This document shows positions 8,517-17,112 of a stretch of 64,000 nucleotides of DNA, piece by piece. Within the stretch, counting starts at the first letter, position 1; each line of letters starts with the position of its first letter. The position numbers and the translations under genes were made by a program. Origin of the DNA: Paraburkholderia elongata (lineage in GTDB: Bacteria; Pseudomonadota; Gammaproteobacteria; Burkholderiales; Burkholderiaceae); assembly GCF_013177735.1 (NCBI RefSeq), contig NZ_WOEZ01000192.1, positions 34,843 through 98,842 of the forward strand, given 5' to 3'. The notes under the pieces are model-generated. The model did not search any database. It worked only from the letters and a program-made list of their open reading frames with translations, and was not told the origin of the DNA.

Positions 8517-9767
8517 TTACGCCTGATCCAGTTCGAACGCCTTATGCAGCGCGCGCACGGCGAGTTCCATGTATTTCTCGTCGATCAGCACCGAAATCTT
8601 GATTTCGGAGGTCGAGATCATCTGGATATTGATGCCCTCTTCCGACAGCGTGCGGAACATCGTGCTCGCGATACCCACGTGCGAGCGCATGCCGACGCCA
8701 ACCACCGACACCTTCGACACCTTCGGATCGCCCAGCACCTGCTCAGCCTGCACGTGACCCTTCACCTGGCCGGTGAGGATGTCCATGGCGCGCTGATAGT
8801 CGCCGCGGCCGACCGTGAACGTGAACGCCGTTTTGCCTTCGACGCTCTGGTTCTGAATGATCATGTCGACGTCGATATTCGCGTCCGCCACCGGGCCGAG
8901 AATCTGATACGCGATGCCCGGCTTGTCGGGCACACCCATCACGGCGATACGAGCTTCGTCGCGCTGGAACGCGATGCCCGAGATGACTGCTTTTTCCATG
9001 GTCTCGTCTTCTTCAAAAGTAATCAGGGTGCCCGACTTCATTTCAGCGTCGAGCGGGATGAGCGGATCGGTCAGGCTCGACAGCACGCGCGTCTTCACCT
9101 GATATTTGCCGGCGAATTCCACCGAGCGGATCTGCAGCACCTTGGAACCCAGGCTTGCCATTTCCAGCATCTCTTCGAACGTCACGCGATCGAGGCGGCG
9201 CGCTTCTTCCACCACGCGCGGGTCGGTCGTGTAGACGCCGTCGACGTCCGTGTAAATCAGGCACTCGTCGGCTTTCAATGCGGCAGCGACTGCGACTGCG
9301 GACGTATCGGAACCGCCGCGGCCGAGCGTGGTGATGTGGCCGTCAGGGTCGATACCCTGGAAGCCCGTAATCACTACCACTCTGCCCGCGTCGAGATCTC
9401 GCAGCACGCGCTCGCCGTCGATTTCGCTGATGCGTGCTTTCGTGAACGCGCTATCCGTTCTGACCGGCACTTGCCAGCCGGCATAGCTGACCGCCTCGAC
9501 GCCGGCTTCCTGCAGCGCGATGGCCAGCAGTCCCGAGCTGACCTGCTCGCCGGTAGCGGCGATCATGTCGAGTTCGCGCGGGCTCGGCTGAGCCGTGATT
9601 TCTTTCGCGAGAGCGAGCAAGCGGTTGGTTTCGCCGGACATCGCCGACGGCACGACGACCATCTTGTGGCCGGCCTTGTGCCATTTCGCGACGCGCTTGG
9701 CGACGTTCTTGATGCGCTCGACCGAGCCCATCGAGGTGCCGCCGTATTTATGTACGATGAGTGCCAT
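8517..9767 (-). CDS. lysC: Aspartate kinase
   Basis: 416 residues. Phosphorylates aspartate, the first step towards lysine, threonine, methionine and diaminopimelate. The kinase signature K-Y-G-G-T-S-M-G is at residues 7-14, and L-G-R-G-G-S-D-T-S-A marks the aspartate/ATP site. Two ACT domains follow (about 265-410), including A-N-I-D-V-D-M-I-I-Q and G-V-G-M-R-S-H-V-G, so allosteric feedback by lysine/threonine is expected from the family. Length is usual for the single-function enzyme. It lies behind accA and tilS but is separated by 375 bases with its own candidate promoter. It shares the pathway with dapA at 59 kb. Confidence 0.96.
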   Translation of the reverse strand: MALIVHKYGGTSMGSVERIKNVAKRVAKWHKAGHKMVVVPSAMSGETNRLLALAKEITAQPSPRELDMIAATGEQVSSGLLAIALQEAGVEAVSYAGWQVPVRTDSAFTKARISEIDGERVLRDLDAGRVVVITGFQGIDPDGHITTLGRGGSDTSAVAVAAALKADECLIYTDVDGVYTTDPRVVEEARRLDRVTFEEMLEMASLGSKVLQIRSVEFAGKYQVKTRVLSSLTDPLIPLDAEMKSGTLITFEEDETMEKAVISGIAFQRDEARIAVMGVPDKPGIAYQILGPVADANIDVDMIIQNQSVEGKTAFTFTVGRGDYQRAMDILTGQVKGHVQAEQVLGDPKVSKVSVVGVGMRSHVGIASTMFRTLSEEGINIQMISTSEIKISVLIDEKYMELAVRALHKAFELDQA

Positions 9768-10142
9768 TGTCGTTCTGAACTGGAGGATAAACCGCGCTGG
9801 CGCGCTGGAGACGACCGCACAAAAGCACAGGAGCGCAACGTCTTGTGAACGACGGCAAAGTGTGTGGCGGCGTAGATGCAGCGCGCGTGTAACACGCGCG
9901 GATTTGCCCGGGAATGATCGCTAGTGGCTTACCGGAAACGACGGATCACGCACGGAAACCGCAAAAGCGACGGCGAAATCGGGTCGGGCAAACAAGTTAA
10001 ATTACCCGATCGAGCGCAAAAAGACAAGCCGAAATGCCCGTCCAATGGTCCATATTACGGCCTGAAAAGGCTTATCCGATGCGGTTTTGCGCCCTGGTCC
10101 GGAGATTCACCGGATAGATAACCCACCTGTCCGACTGGTCGG
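9768..10142 (-). other. lysC upstream interval and presumed long leader
   Basis: A 375-base gap between the tilS stop and the lysC start. It holds a candidate minus-strand promoter (9999-10027), which would give a leader of about 225 bases. Inside that leader is a perfect 19-base palindrome at 9882-9900 (CGCGCGTGT, A, ACACGCGCG). I do not recognise a lysine riboswitch or a leader-peptide attenuator, and no reading frame here looks like a gene. Confidence 0.5.
9999..10027 (-). promoter_or_regulatory. Candidate promoter of lysC
   Basis: Minus strand: -35 TTGTCT (10027-10022), a 17-base spacer, then -10 TAATTT (10004-9999), in a locally AT-rich patch within otherwise GC-rich DNA. Each box has two mismatches to the sigma-70 consensus but spacing is ideal. 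Confidence 0.4.
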
Positions 10143-11651
10143 TCAGGCGATCAGCAGATCGTCGCGCCAGATGATCCTGACACGCGGCTCGGCAACATCC
10201 ACCTGTTCGGGCAACGCTGCGCGGTTCAGGCCGAGCAAGGGCACGAACAGCAGGTCGTCGCCCACGAAAAGCAGCGGCACGTCGCGCTTCCATGCGGGAA
10301 TGCCACGCTCCTGGAACAGGTTTTTCAGCGTACGGCTCGGGCTGCCTGGTGCAGCGCTCGTGCGCATCCGCTCGCCGCCGCTGCGCGAGCGCGCGCTCAA
10401 CACTGCCCGGCGTAAAACGCTGACGGGAAACGTATCCGGATCGCCCGACGTTGCATCGGTATTGCCGCAGGCATCGCCATCGACATCGCCATCGGAAGCA
10501 GCGCCGGCATCCCCGCTCAGATTCGCCTCGACAGCGACAAACACAAAAGTGCCCCGCCATTGCGGCAAACGCCAGATCGCTTCACCCTGCCATGCGAGTT
10601 CGCTGACTGCGCGCTCGGTGAGCCCGGTTTCGTCGGCGGGTTCGCTGCTATCGCCCGCTTCCCAGTAGACGAGGCCGCGATAACTGCGCAACGCCTGCCC
10701 CGCATGATCGATACGCAGACTATGGCCCTCGCCGGCTTCCCCGACTTCGCGCAACTGGCGCAAAGCGTCGGCAAGACGCGCGGTCGATGCGGCAACGAGA
10801 CCCAGCGTGCGCATCCAGTAGCGCAGCAGGTTGAGCGCACGATCGTCGTCGAGCGTGAGCAGCGCGTCATGCGATAGCGCACGGCCTTCATCGCGCACGG
10901 CTGCGTCCAGATCGATGCGCGCTAGATCGTCGAGCAGACGTTGCGCCGATGCCGCATGCGCGGCCGTGCGCGCGAGTGCGTCGCGAAAACCAGGAAAGTG
11001 GACGGCCAGCGCCGGTGTCACCTCGTGGCGCAATGCGTTGCGCGCGTAACGTGTGTCCGCGTTCGATTCGTCGTCGATCCAGCGCAGAGCGCGGGCGCTC
11101 GCATACTGCTCGAGTTGCGCACGCAGCAGGTGCAGTAAAGGTCTCATGCGCACCGCGGAGGCACCCGCCGGCAAGTACTCGGGCGCCATCGCAGCCAGAC
11201 CCGCGAGGCCCGCGCCGCGCAGCAGTTGCAACAGCACCGTCTCGGCCTGATCGTCAGCGTGTTGCGCGAGCCATAGTGTGTGAATGCCGCGTGTTGCGCA
11301 CATTGCGTCGAGCGCGCGATAACGCGCATCGCGCGCAGCGGCCTCGACACTCACGCCCGGGTCACGCGGCACCTCGACGCGCTGCGCCGCGAATTCGACA
11401 CCACGTTCCCGTGCAAACTCTTCGCAGTGCGCGAGCCACTCGTCTGCGTGAGCGCTGAGGCCATGATGCACATGCAGCGCGACGCAACGCGACGCACCCG
11501 CGACACGCACCGCCGCATCGAGCAACACGCTCGAATCGACGCCGCCGCTGAACGCCACCGCAATGCCCACGTTCGCAGGCAGCGCGGACAGCGCCACGCC
11601 GACCGCCTCGAGAACGAGGCGGTCGGCGGGCGAATCTGCGGTGGGAGTCAC
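10143..11651 (-). CDS. tilS: tRNA(Ile)-lysidine synthetase
   Basis: 502 residues. Converts the wobble cytidine of the tRNA-Ile CAU anticodon to lysidine, changing both its charging and its decoding. The ATP-pyrophosphatase P-loop S-G-G-V-D-S is at residues 35-40; L-A-Q-H-A-D-D-Q-A-E-T and the R-Y-A-R-N-A-L-R-H segment are also family hallmarks. The C-terminal substrate-binding domain is recognised by S-R-S-G-G-E-R-M-R and L-K-N-L-F-Q-E-R-G-I-P. An acidic, Gly/Asp-rich insertion (around residues 375-400, with S-D-G-D-V-D-G-D) splits the C-terminal half and makes the protein longer than E. coli TilS. It follows accA by 48 bases. Confidence 0.95.
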   Translation of the reverse strand: MTPTADSPADRLVLEAVGVALSALPANVGIAVAFSGGVDSSVLLDAAVRVAGASRCVALHVHHGLSAHADEWLAHCEEFARERGVEFAAQRVEVPRDPGVSVEAAARDARYRALDAMCATRGIHTLWLAQHADDQAETVLLQLLRGAGLAGLAAMAPEYLPAGASAVRMRPLLHLLRAQLEQYASARALRWIDDESNADTRYARNALRHEVTPALAVHFPGFRDALARTAAHAASAQRLLDDLARIDLDAAVRDEGRALSHDALLTLDDDRALNLLRYWMRTLGLVAASTARLADALRQLREVGEAGEGHSLRIDHAGQALRSYRGLVYWEAGDSSEPADETGLTERAVSELAWQGEAIWRLPQWRGTFVFVAVEANLSGDAGAASDGDVDGDACGNTDATSGDPDTFPVSVLRRAVLSARSRSGGERMRTSAAPGSPSRTLKNLFQERGIPAWKRDVPLLFVGDDLLFVPLLGLNRAALPEQVDVAEPRVRIIWRDDLLIA

Positions 11652-11699
11652 GTCACTAGCGCGTAAAGCGCCGAAGGACGAAAGAAAACGCGCGCGGGC

Positions 11700-12671
11700 T
11701 TAAGCACCCGGCGTCGTTTCCTTGAACTTGCCGTACGACATCAACCGTTCGAAACGGCGTTGACGCAGGTCGTTGATGCTCATGCCCTGGAACTGACGCA
11801 GCGAATCGGCAAGCGCACGGCGCAGCATGGCGGCCATGCCCTTCGGATCGCGATGCGCGCCGCCGAGCGGCTCGTTGACGATCTTGTCGATCAGACCGAG
11901 CGCTTTCAGACGATGCGCGGTCAGGCCGAGCGCTTCCGCGGCTTCCGGCGCTTTCGCGGCGCTCTTCCACAGGATCGACGCGCAACCTTCCGGCGAAATC
12001 ACCGAATAGGTCGAGAACTGCAGCATCAGCACGCTGTCGCCGACGGCAATCGCGAGCGCGCCGCCCGAGCCGCCTTCACCGATGATCGTAGCGATCAGCG
12101 GCGTCTTCAGCTCAGCCATCACGTATAGATTGCGGCCGATCGCTTCGGACTGGCCGCGCTCTTCCGCGCCGATACCCGGGTATGCGCCCGGCGTATCGAT
12201 GAACGTGAAGATCGGCAAGCTGAACTTCTCGGCGAGACGCATCAGGCGTTCGGCCTTGCGATAGCCTTCCGGACGCGGCATGCCGAAGTTGCGCAGCGCG
12301 CGCTCCTTGGTGTCGCGGCCCTTCTGATGGCCGATCACCATGCAGGCCTGGCCGTTGAAGCGCGCGAGGCCGCCGACGATCGACAGGTCGTCCGCATAGT
12401 TGCGGTCGCCGTGCAGTTCGTGGAAATCGGTGAATAGCTCGTTCACGTAATCGAACGTGTACGGGCGTTGGGGGTGTCGGGCGATTTGCGAAACCTGCCA
12501 CGGGGTGAGGTTCGCGTACAGATCTTTGGTGAGCTGTTGACTCTTCTTGGACAGCCGCTCGATCTCTTCCGAAATATCGACGGCCGAATCGTCCTGCACG
12601 AAGCGCAATTCTTCGATCTTCGCTTCGAGTTCAGCGATCGGCTGTTCGAAATCCAGAAAGGTGGTCTTCAT
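11700..12671 (-). CDS. accA: Acetyl-CoA carboxylase carboxyltransferase subunit alpha
   Basis: 323 residues, full length. With AccD it transfers the carboxyl group from carboxybiotin to acetyl-CoA, giving malonyl-CoA for fatty acid synthesis. A short N-terminal coil (E-E-I-E-R-L-S-K-K-S) precedes the crotonase-like domain, which carries F-I-D-T-P-G-A-Y-P-G, G-E-G-G-S-G-G-A-L-A and S-P-E-G-C-A-S-I-L-W-K. It is first in an apparent accA-tilS unit. Upstream on the minus strand is TTGACA (12730-12725) preceded by an AT-rich inverted repeat, listed separately. Confidence 0.97.
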   Translation of the reverse strand: MKTTFLDFEQPIAELEAKIEELRFVQDDSAVDISEEIERLSKKSQQLTKDLYANLTPWQVSQIARHPQRPYTFDYVNELFTDFHELHGDRNYADDLSIVGGLARFNGQACMVIGHQKGRDTKERALRNFGMPRPEGYRKAERLMRLAEKFSLPIFTFIDTPGAYPGIGAEERGQSEAIGRNLYVMAELKTPLIATIIGEGGSGGALAIAVGDSVLMLQFSTYSVISPEGCASILWKSAAKAPEAAEALGLTAHRLKALGLIDKIVNEPLGGAHRDPKGMAAMLRRALADSLRQFQGMSINDLRQRRFERLMSYGKFKETTPGA

Positions 12672-12741
12672 TGGTTGTAATCCTTGGACTTACCAGCAGC
12701 GCGTATTCTAACCGCGCTCGCCGATGTCAAAACCATCTCGC

Positions 12742-12769
12742 AACTATCAATCTTTGACAATTGATAGTT
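12742..12769. promoter_or_regulatory. AT-rich perfect inverted repeat upstream of accA
   Basis: AACTATCAAT at 12742-12751 and ATTGATAGTT at 12760-12769 are exact reverse complements around an 8-base centre. On the accA strand the repeat ends 12 bases upstream of a perfect TTGACA -35 hexamer (12730-12725); possible -10 sequences TAGAAT or GAATAC follow with 14- or 16-base spacing. No T-run follows, so it is not a terminator of the preceding gene. A binding site for a dimeric regulator is the likeliest reading; which regulator is unknown. Confidence 0.45.
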
Positions 12770-12795
12770 TTTGAAACAGCATCGCTTCTTATTCT

Positions 12796-13857
12796 TTAGT
12801 AGTCGACCGGTAACGGATCGAGACTACGCCACATATACCAGGTTGCGACGGTGCGCCACGGCTCCCAGTTTGCCGCAACCTCACGCGCCTCGCTGCGCGT
12901 AACCGGCTCGCCGCTAAAGTAATTGACGCTGATCGCGCGGATCAGGCCGAGGTCGTCGAGTGGCAGCACGTCCGGGCGCGACAGATTGAAGATCAGGAAC
13001 ATTTCCGCGGTCCAGCGGCCGATGCCACGGATCTGCGTGAGTTCGGCGATCACCGCCTCGTCGTCCATCGAGGTCCACTTGCCGACGTGCAACGCGCCCG
13101 ACACGAAGTGCTGCGCGAGATCGAGTACGTATTCGGCCTTACGCTTGGACAGCCCGCACGCGGTCAGCTTGTCCTGACCGAGTTTGATGAACTGCTGCGG
13201 CACGAGCTTCGGACATGCCGCCTCGACTTTCGCCCAGACGGCTTGCGCGGATGCCACCGAAATCTGCTGCCCGACCACCGAACGCGCGAGCGTGACGAAC
13301 GGATCGCCACGGCTCAGCAGATGCACCGGGCCGAACTTCGGAATCAGCTTCTTCAGAATACGGTCGCGCTTGACGAGGTCCGCGCACGCCTTGTCCCAAT
13401 ACGCCGGACGGGTGACTTCAGGCGTGAGGCCGCCGATCTGCACCGGCACCGCGAGTTCAGCCGCACCCATTGCTTCGCCGCCCGCACTCGATGACGCGCG
13501 CGTCTTGCGCACGACTTCGCCGTCGTGCCCTTCGTGCGTAATGCGCGCGAGTTCCTGCACGCCGCCGGCGAGTTCGGCAGGCAACGCGCCATTGCCTTTT
13601 GCACGCGGTGCTTTGGCGCGCTTCGAAGCGGGCGCGTGCGCCGACGCGCCGTTCAGCGCGCGCTTGACCGCGGCCTTCTTAGCTACGCCCGCCCCTGCGC
13701 GTGCGCCTGTCTTCGCCGCCGCCCCGGCGGCTTTCGACGATGCTTTCTTTACCGCGCCGCTGTCCGCACGAGCCGACGTTCGTGTCGACTTTGCTGCGGC
13801 TGCCGCGTTTGTTTGAGACGTGGCTCGTTTAGCCGGCGTCTTCGTGGCCGTTGCCAT
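12796..13857 (-). CDS. DNA-3-methyladenine glycosylase II (AlkA-like, HhH-GPD) with basic Ala/Lys-rich N-terminal tail
   Basis: 353 residues. Excises alkylated bases, starting base-excision repair. The catalytic domain (about 145-353) has the helix-hairpin-helix and catalytic Asp: I-R-G-I-G-R-W-T-A-E-M-F and then L-P-L-D-D-L-G-L. S-L-V-like R-S-V-V-G-Q-Q-I-S-V-A-S-A is the usual family motif. The first 95 residues or so are Ala, Lys, Arg and Thr only in effect (P-A-K-R-A, V-K-K-A-S-S-K-A-A-G-A-A-A-K), resembling the tails of bacterial histone H1-like proteins and probably giving non-specific DNA binding. It lies 47 bases downstream of cysS on the same strand. Confidence 0.88.
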   Translation of the reverse strand: MATATKTPAKRATSQTNAAAAAKSTRTSARADSGAVKKASSKAAGAAAKTGARAGAGVAKKAAVKRALNGASAHAPASKRAKAPRAKGNGALPAELAGGVQELARITHEGHDGEVVRKTRASSSAGGEAMGAAELAVPVQIGGLTPEVTRPAYWDKACADLVKRDRILKKLIPKFGPVHLLSRGDPFVTLARSVVGQQISVASAQAVWAKVEAACPKLVPQQFIKLGQDKLTACGLSKRKAEYVLDLAQHFVSGALHVGKWTSMDDEAVIAELTQIRGIGRWTAEMFLIFNLSRPDVLPLDDLGLIRAISVNYFSGEPVTRSEAREVAANWEPWRTVATWYMWRSLDPLPVDY

Positions 13858-13904
13858 CCTGCCTCCTGCCTGGCGAGTCGATCAAAGCGAAGTACGAGGT
13901 GCGC

Positions 13905-15302
13905 TCACACGCGCCGCCACTCAGTCAACCCGCCGGGTTTGTCTTCAAGTGCAACGCCGGCCTCGAGCAATTCGGCCCGGATCCGGTCTGCTGCCGCATA
14001 ATCTTTCGCCTGCTTGGCGGCCACGCGCGCGGCGATCTTCGCTTCGATCGCGGCGGCGTCGAGCGCGCCTTCTGCGGCGGCGCCCGCAGCCTGCTGCAGG
14101 TATGCACGCGGCTCTCGGCCGAGCAACCCGAGCAAAGCGCCGAGCGAGCGCAATTGACGGGCCAGCGCGGGGTCGCGCGTGCGGTTCACTTCAGTTGCCA
14201 ACTCGAACAACACCGACACTGCGACCGGCGTGTTGAAGTCGTCGTTCATTGCTGCCTGGAAACGCTGCGCATGCGCTTCGTTCCAGTCGAGCTCCGCGCC
14301 ATCCGGCGTGACGTCTTTCAGCGCGGTGTACAAACGTGCGAGGGCACTGCGGGCGTCGTCGATATGGACGTCGCTGTAATTCAACGGCGAACGGTAATGC
14401 GCACGCGCGATAAAAAACCGCACGACCTCGGCATCGTACAGCGCCAATACTTCGCGGATCGTAAAGAAATTGTTCAACGACTTCGACATCTTCTCATTGT
14501 CGATCTGTACGTAGCCGTTGTGCATCCAGTAATTGACGAAGGTTTGTCCGGTCGCGCCTTCGCTTTGTGCAATCTCGTTCTCGTGGTGCGGAAACTGCAG
14601 GTCCTGACCGCCGCCATGAATGTCGAAATGTTCGCCGAGCAACGTGCAACCCATGGCCGAGCATTCGATATGCCAGCCCGGACGGCCGCGCCCGTACTTC
14701 GACTCCCAACCGGTGTCAGCCGGTTCGTCCGGCTTCGCCTGCTTCCACAGCACGAAGTCGAGCGGGTCCTGCTTCGCGTCGTTCGCGGCGACGCGTTCGC
14801 CGGCGCGCAGGTCTTCGAGCGACTTGCCCGACAGCTTGCCGTAGCCCGCGAACTTGCGCACCGCGTAGTTCACGTCGCCGTCGCCCGCCTGATATGCATA
14901 ACCGTTCGCCTCGAGCTTCTCGATCATGCCAAGCATCTGCGGGATGAAATCAGTGGCGCGCGGCTCCAGATCGGGCCGCTCGATGCCGAGCGCGTCCGCG
15001 TCTTCATGCAACGCCTTGATGAAGCGGTCGGTCAGCGACTTGATCGTTTCGCCGTTCTCGACTGCGCGCCGGATGATCTTGTCATCGATGTCCGTGATAT
15101 TGCGAACGTAGGTCACGTAGTAACCGAGCGTGCGCAACCACCGCTGCACGATGTCGAACACGACCATCACCCGCGCATGACCGACGTGACAATAGTCGTA
15201 CACGGTCATCCCGCAGACGTACATCCGCACGACGCCATCTTGCAGCGGCACGAAAGTTTGCTTGTCACGCGCGAGCGTGTTGTAGATGCGCAGTGATTCC
15301 AT
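13905..15302 (-). CDS. cysS: Cysteinyl-tRNA synthetase
   Basis: 465 residues, normal length. Class I synthetase charging tRNA-Cys. The HIGH-type motif is H-V-G-H at residues 39-42; Cys30 in Y-V-C-G-M-T is a zinc ligand, with W-H-I-E-C-S-A-M and F-P-H-H-E-N-E supplying the others. K-M-S-K-S is near residue 268. The C-terminal DALR-type helical domain follows. Divergent from the TPR gene across a 268-base gap. It is a separate minus-strand unit with the alkA-like gene behind it. Confidence 0.97.
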   Translation of the reverse strand: MESLRIYNTLARDKQTFVPLQDGVVRMYVCGMTVYDYCHVGHARVMVVFDIVQRWLRTLGYYVTYVRNITDIDDKIIRRAVENGETIKSLTDRFIKALHEDADALGIERPDLEPRATDFIPQMLGMIEKLEANGYAYQAGDGDVNYAVRKFAGYGKLSGKSLEDLRAGERVAANDAKQDPLDFVLWKQAKPDEPADTGWESKYGRGRPGWHIECSAMGCTLLGEHFDIHGGGQDLQFPHHENEIAQSEGATGQTFVNYWMHNGYVQIDNEKMSKSLNNFFTIREVLALYDAEVVRFFIARAHYRSPLNYSDVHIDDARSALARLYTALKDVTPDGAELDWNEAHAQRFQAAMNDDFNTPVAVSVLFELATEVNRTRDPALARQLRSLGALLGLLGREPRAYLQQAAGAAAEGALDAAAIEAKIAARVAAKQAKDYAAADRIRAELLEAGVALEDKPGGLTEWRRV

Positions 15303-15570
15303 AGAGAACGGTGCGTGGGCCGAAAGAATTCCGCAATGTGTTTCGTGCTGTTTCGTGCATGAGGCGCCCCGCGAGAAGACGGCGGGTGCGTTCTGTACTG
15401 CCGCTCTGTACTACAGCACGCACAGCAGCAAACCGGTGCACCTGGTGCGGCGGTCAGGCTGCGATCAAGGCGGAGACGACCACGAGTGGCGAAAAGACAG
15501 TTTGCGGTTCGACGGAACGCGCAGACCTTTTGTTAGAATGGGTCGGAGTATAACATCCAGACCTGAGCCT

Positions 15571-16302
15571 ATGAAACCTTCCAGCGGCCGCGCGCGCAGC
15601 GCTGCGACCCTCGCCGCGACGGCATTCTGCGCCGTCGCCCTCACGGTCTTGCCGGGTGCTGCCGCGTACGCGCAGAAAGCCGCCACGATGCCGCAGGGCC
15701 CCGCCGTGCGTGACAACACGCCGGAGATCGACGCGTCGATTGCGCAGAAAAACTGGCAAGCCTCGCTCTCCCAGCTCGACGCGCGCATCGCCTCGAATCC
15801 GCGCGACGCGCAAGCAAAGTTCAAGCGTGGCACGGTGCTGGCCCACCTGAATCGCGACGACGAGGCGATCACCGCGTTCACCGAACTCACGCAAATGTAC
15901 CCCGAGCTGCCCGAGCCGTATAACAACCTGGCGGCGCTCTACGCGAAGCACGGCCGTTATGCCGAAGCACGCGCCGCGCTCGAAACGGCGACCAAGGTGA
16001 ATCCGGGCTACGGTCTCGCGTACGAGAATCTCGGCGACCTGTATCTGCGCATGGCCAACGAAGCGTACCGTCGCGCGCAGAGCCTCGGCAAAGCAAGCGC
16101 TACGACCACGCAGCGCCTCGCGGACATCCAGAACGTCATCTCGCCGCCCAAAGCCAAAACACCGGTGAAAAAAGCCGCCGCCACGCCGAACGAGGCCAGT
16201 GCCCCGCGCTCCTCCGCCGACATGACGCAAACGCCAAGCTTCCAGTTCGGCGGCGCGAACGGCTCGCTTGCGATGCCACCTTATATGGCGCCGTCGCAGT
16301 AA
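15571..16302 (+). CDS. Exported tetratricopeptide-repeat protein
   Basis: 243 residues from the ATG at 15571, chosen because it starts a proper signal peptide (basic start, hydrophobic A-F-C-A-V-A-L-T-V-L-P, cleavage near A-Y-A-Q). Two to three TPR units follow (about 90-180): A-K-F-K-R-G-T-V-L-A-H-L, P-Y-N-N-L-A-A-L-Y-A-K-H-G and A-Y-E-N-L-G-D-L-Y-L-R-M. The C-terminal 60 residues are low complexity. It is probably a periplasmic scaffold. It precedes two cyclophilin genes on the same strand, suggesting a periplasmic folding role, which is inference. Confidence 0.85.
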   Translation: MKPSSGRARSAATLAATAFCAVALTVLPGAAAYAQKAATMPQGPAVRDNTPEIDASIAQKNWQASLSQLDARIASNPRDAQAKFKRGTVLAHLNRDDEAITAFTELTQMYPELPEPYNNLAALYAKHGRYAEARAALETATKVNPGYGLAYENLGDLYLRMANEAYRRAQSLGKASATTTQRLADIQNVISPPKAKTPVKKAAATPNEASAPRSSADMTQTPSFQFGGANGSLAMPPYMAPSQ

Positions 16303-16351
16303 GGCCGCCACAATTTTCGCCAATACGTTTTTTCCAACCCTGAGGATTTTC

Positions 16352-16933
16352 ATGAAATGGTTGATGTTGGCGCTCGGCAGCGCCGCCCTGATCGCAAACG
16401 CCCCCGCCTTTGCCCAGTCCGGTTCGCAGGCCGCGCATCCGTCCGTCCTCTTCAAGACAACGGAAGGTGACATCCGCGTCGAGCTGTATCCTGAGAAAGC
16501 GCCGAAAACCGTCGCCAACTTCCTCGACTACGTGAATTCAGGCCAGTACAGCGGCACGATTTTCCATCGCGTGATTCGCGGCTTCATGATTCAGGGCGGC
16601 GGTTATACGCAGAGCTTTGCTGAGAAGCCCACGCGCGCGCCGATTCCGCTCGAAAGCCGTAACGGTCTGAAGAACGCCGCCGGCACGCTCGCCATGGCGC
16701 GCACCAGCGATCCGAACTCGGCCACCGCGCAGTTCTTCATCAACACGGTGGACAACGCCGGCCTCGACTATCCGAATCCGGACGGCAACGGCTACGCGGT
16801 GTTCGGCAAGGTCACGAGCGGCATGGACGTCGTGAAGAAGATCGAAGGCACGCCCACCACCACGCGCGGCCCGATGAGCGACGTGCCGCAAAAGCCGATC
16901 GTGATCGAATCGGCCACGGTTGTCGGCAAGTAA
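16352..16933 (+). CDS. ppiA: Periplasmic peptidyl-prolyl cis-trans isomerase (cyclophilin)
   Basis: 193 residues from the ATG at 16352 with a TGAGGA Shine-Dalgarno element. A signal peptide ends at A-F-A-Q (residue 22 or so). The cyclophilin core has V-A-N-F-L-D-Y-V, F-H-R-V-I-R-G-F-M-I-Q-G-G-G, the M-A-R-T segment and A-Q-F-F-I-N-T, which form the proline-binding pocket. It catalyses proline isomerisation in exported proteins. It lies 49 bases after the TPR gene. A paralogue without signal peptide follows at 17113. Confidence 0.93.
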   Translation: MKWLMLALGSAALIANAPAFAQSGSQAAHPSVLFKTTEGDIRVELYPEKAPKTVANFLDYVNSGQYSGTIFHRVIRGFMIQGGGYTQSFAEKPTRAPIPLESRNGLKNAAGTLAMARTSDPNSATAQFFINTVDNAGLDYPNPDGNGYAVFGKVTSGMDVVKKIEGTPTTTRGPMSDVPQKPIVIESATVVGK

Positions 16934-16970
16934 CAGAAAGAAGCAGAACAAAGCAGAACGAAAAGCAGCA
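16933..16970 (+). repeat. A-rich 10-base tandem repeat between the cyclophilin genes
   Basis: About four imperfect 10-base units of the form AAGCAGAACA begin at the ppiA stop codon and run to 16970 (two units, AAGCAGAACA and AAGCAGAACG, differ at one base). The purine-rich stretch contrasts with its GC-rich surroundings. It may be a slippage product or part of the ppiB leader. Confidence 0.5.
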
Positions 16971-17112
16971 CTGAAACGGCACGAATAGCACTTGGCAAGC
17001 GGCACAGGAAGTCAACGCTAAATCTACGCACCCGGCGCGGCCCGTCGTCATCGCATCTCATATGACGAGCGGCCGCGCCTTTTACCCACCCCGTTCATCA
17101 AAGGATTCCATC

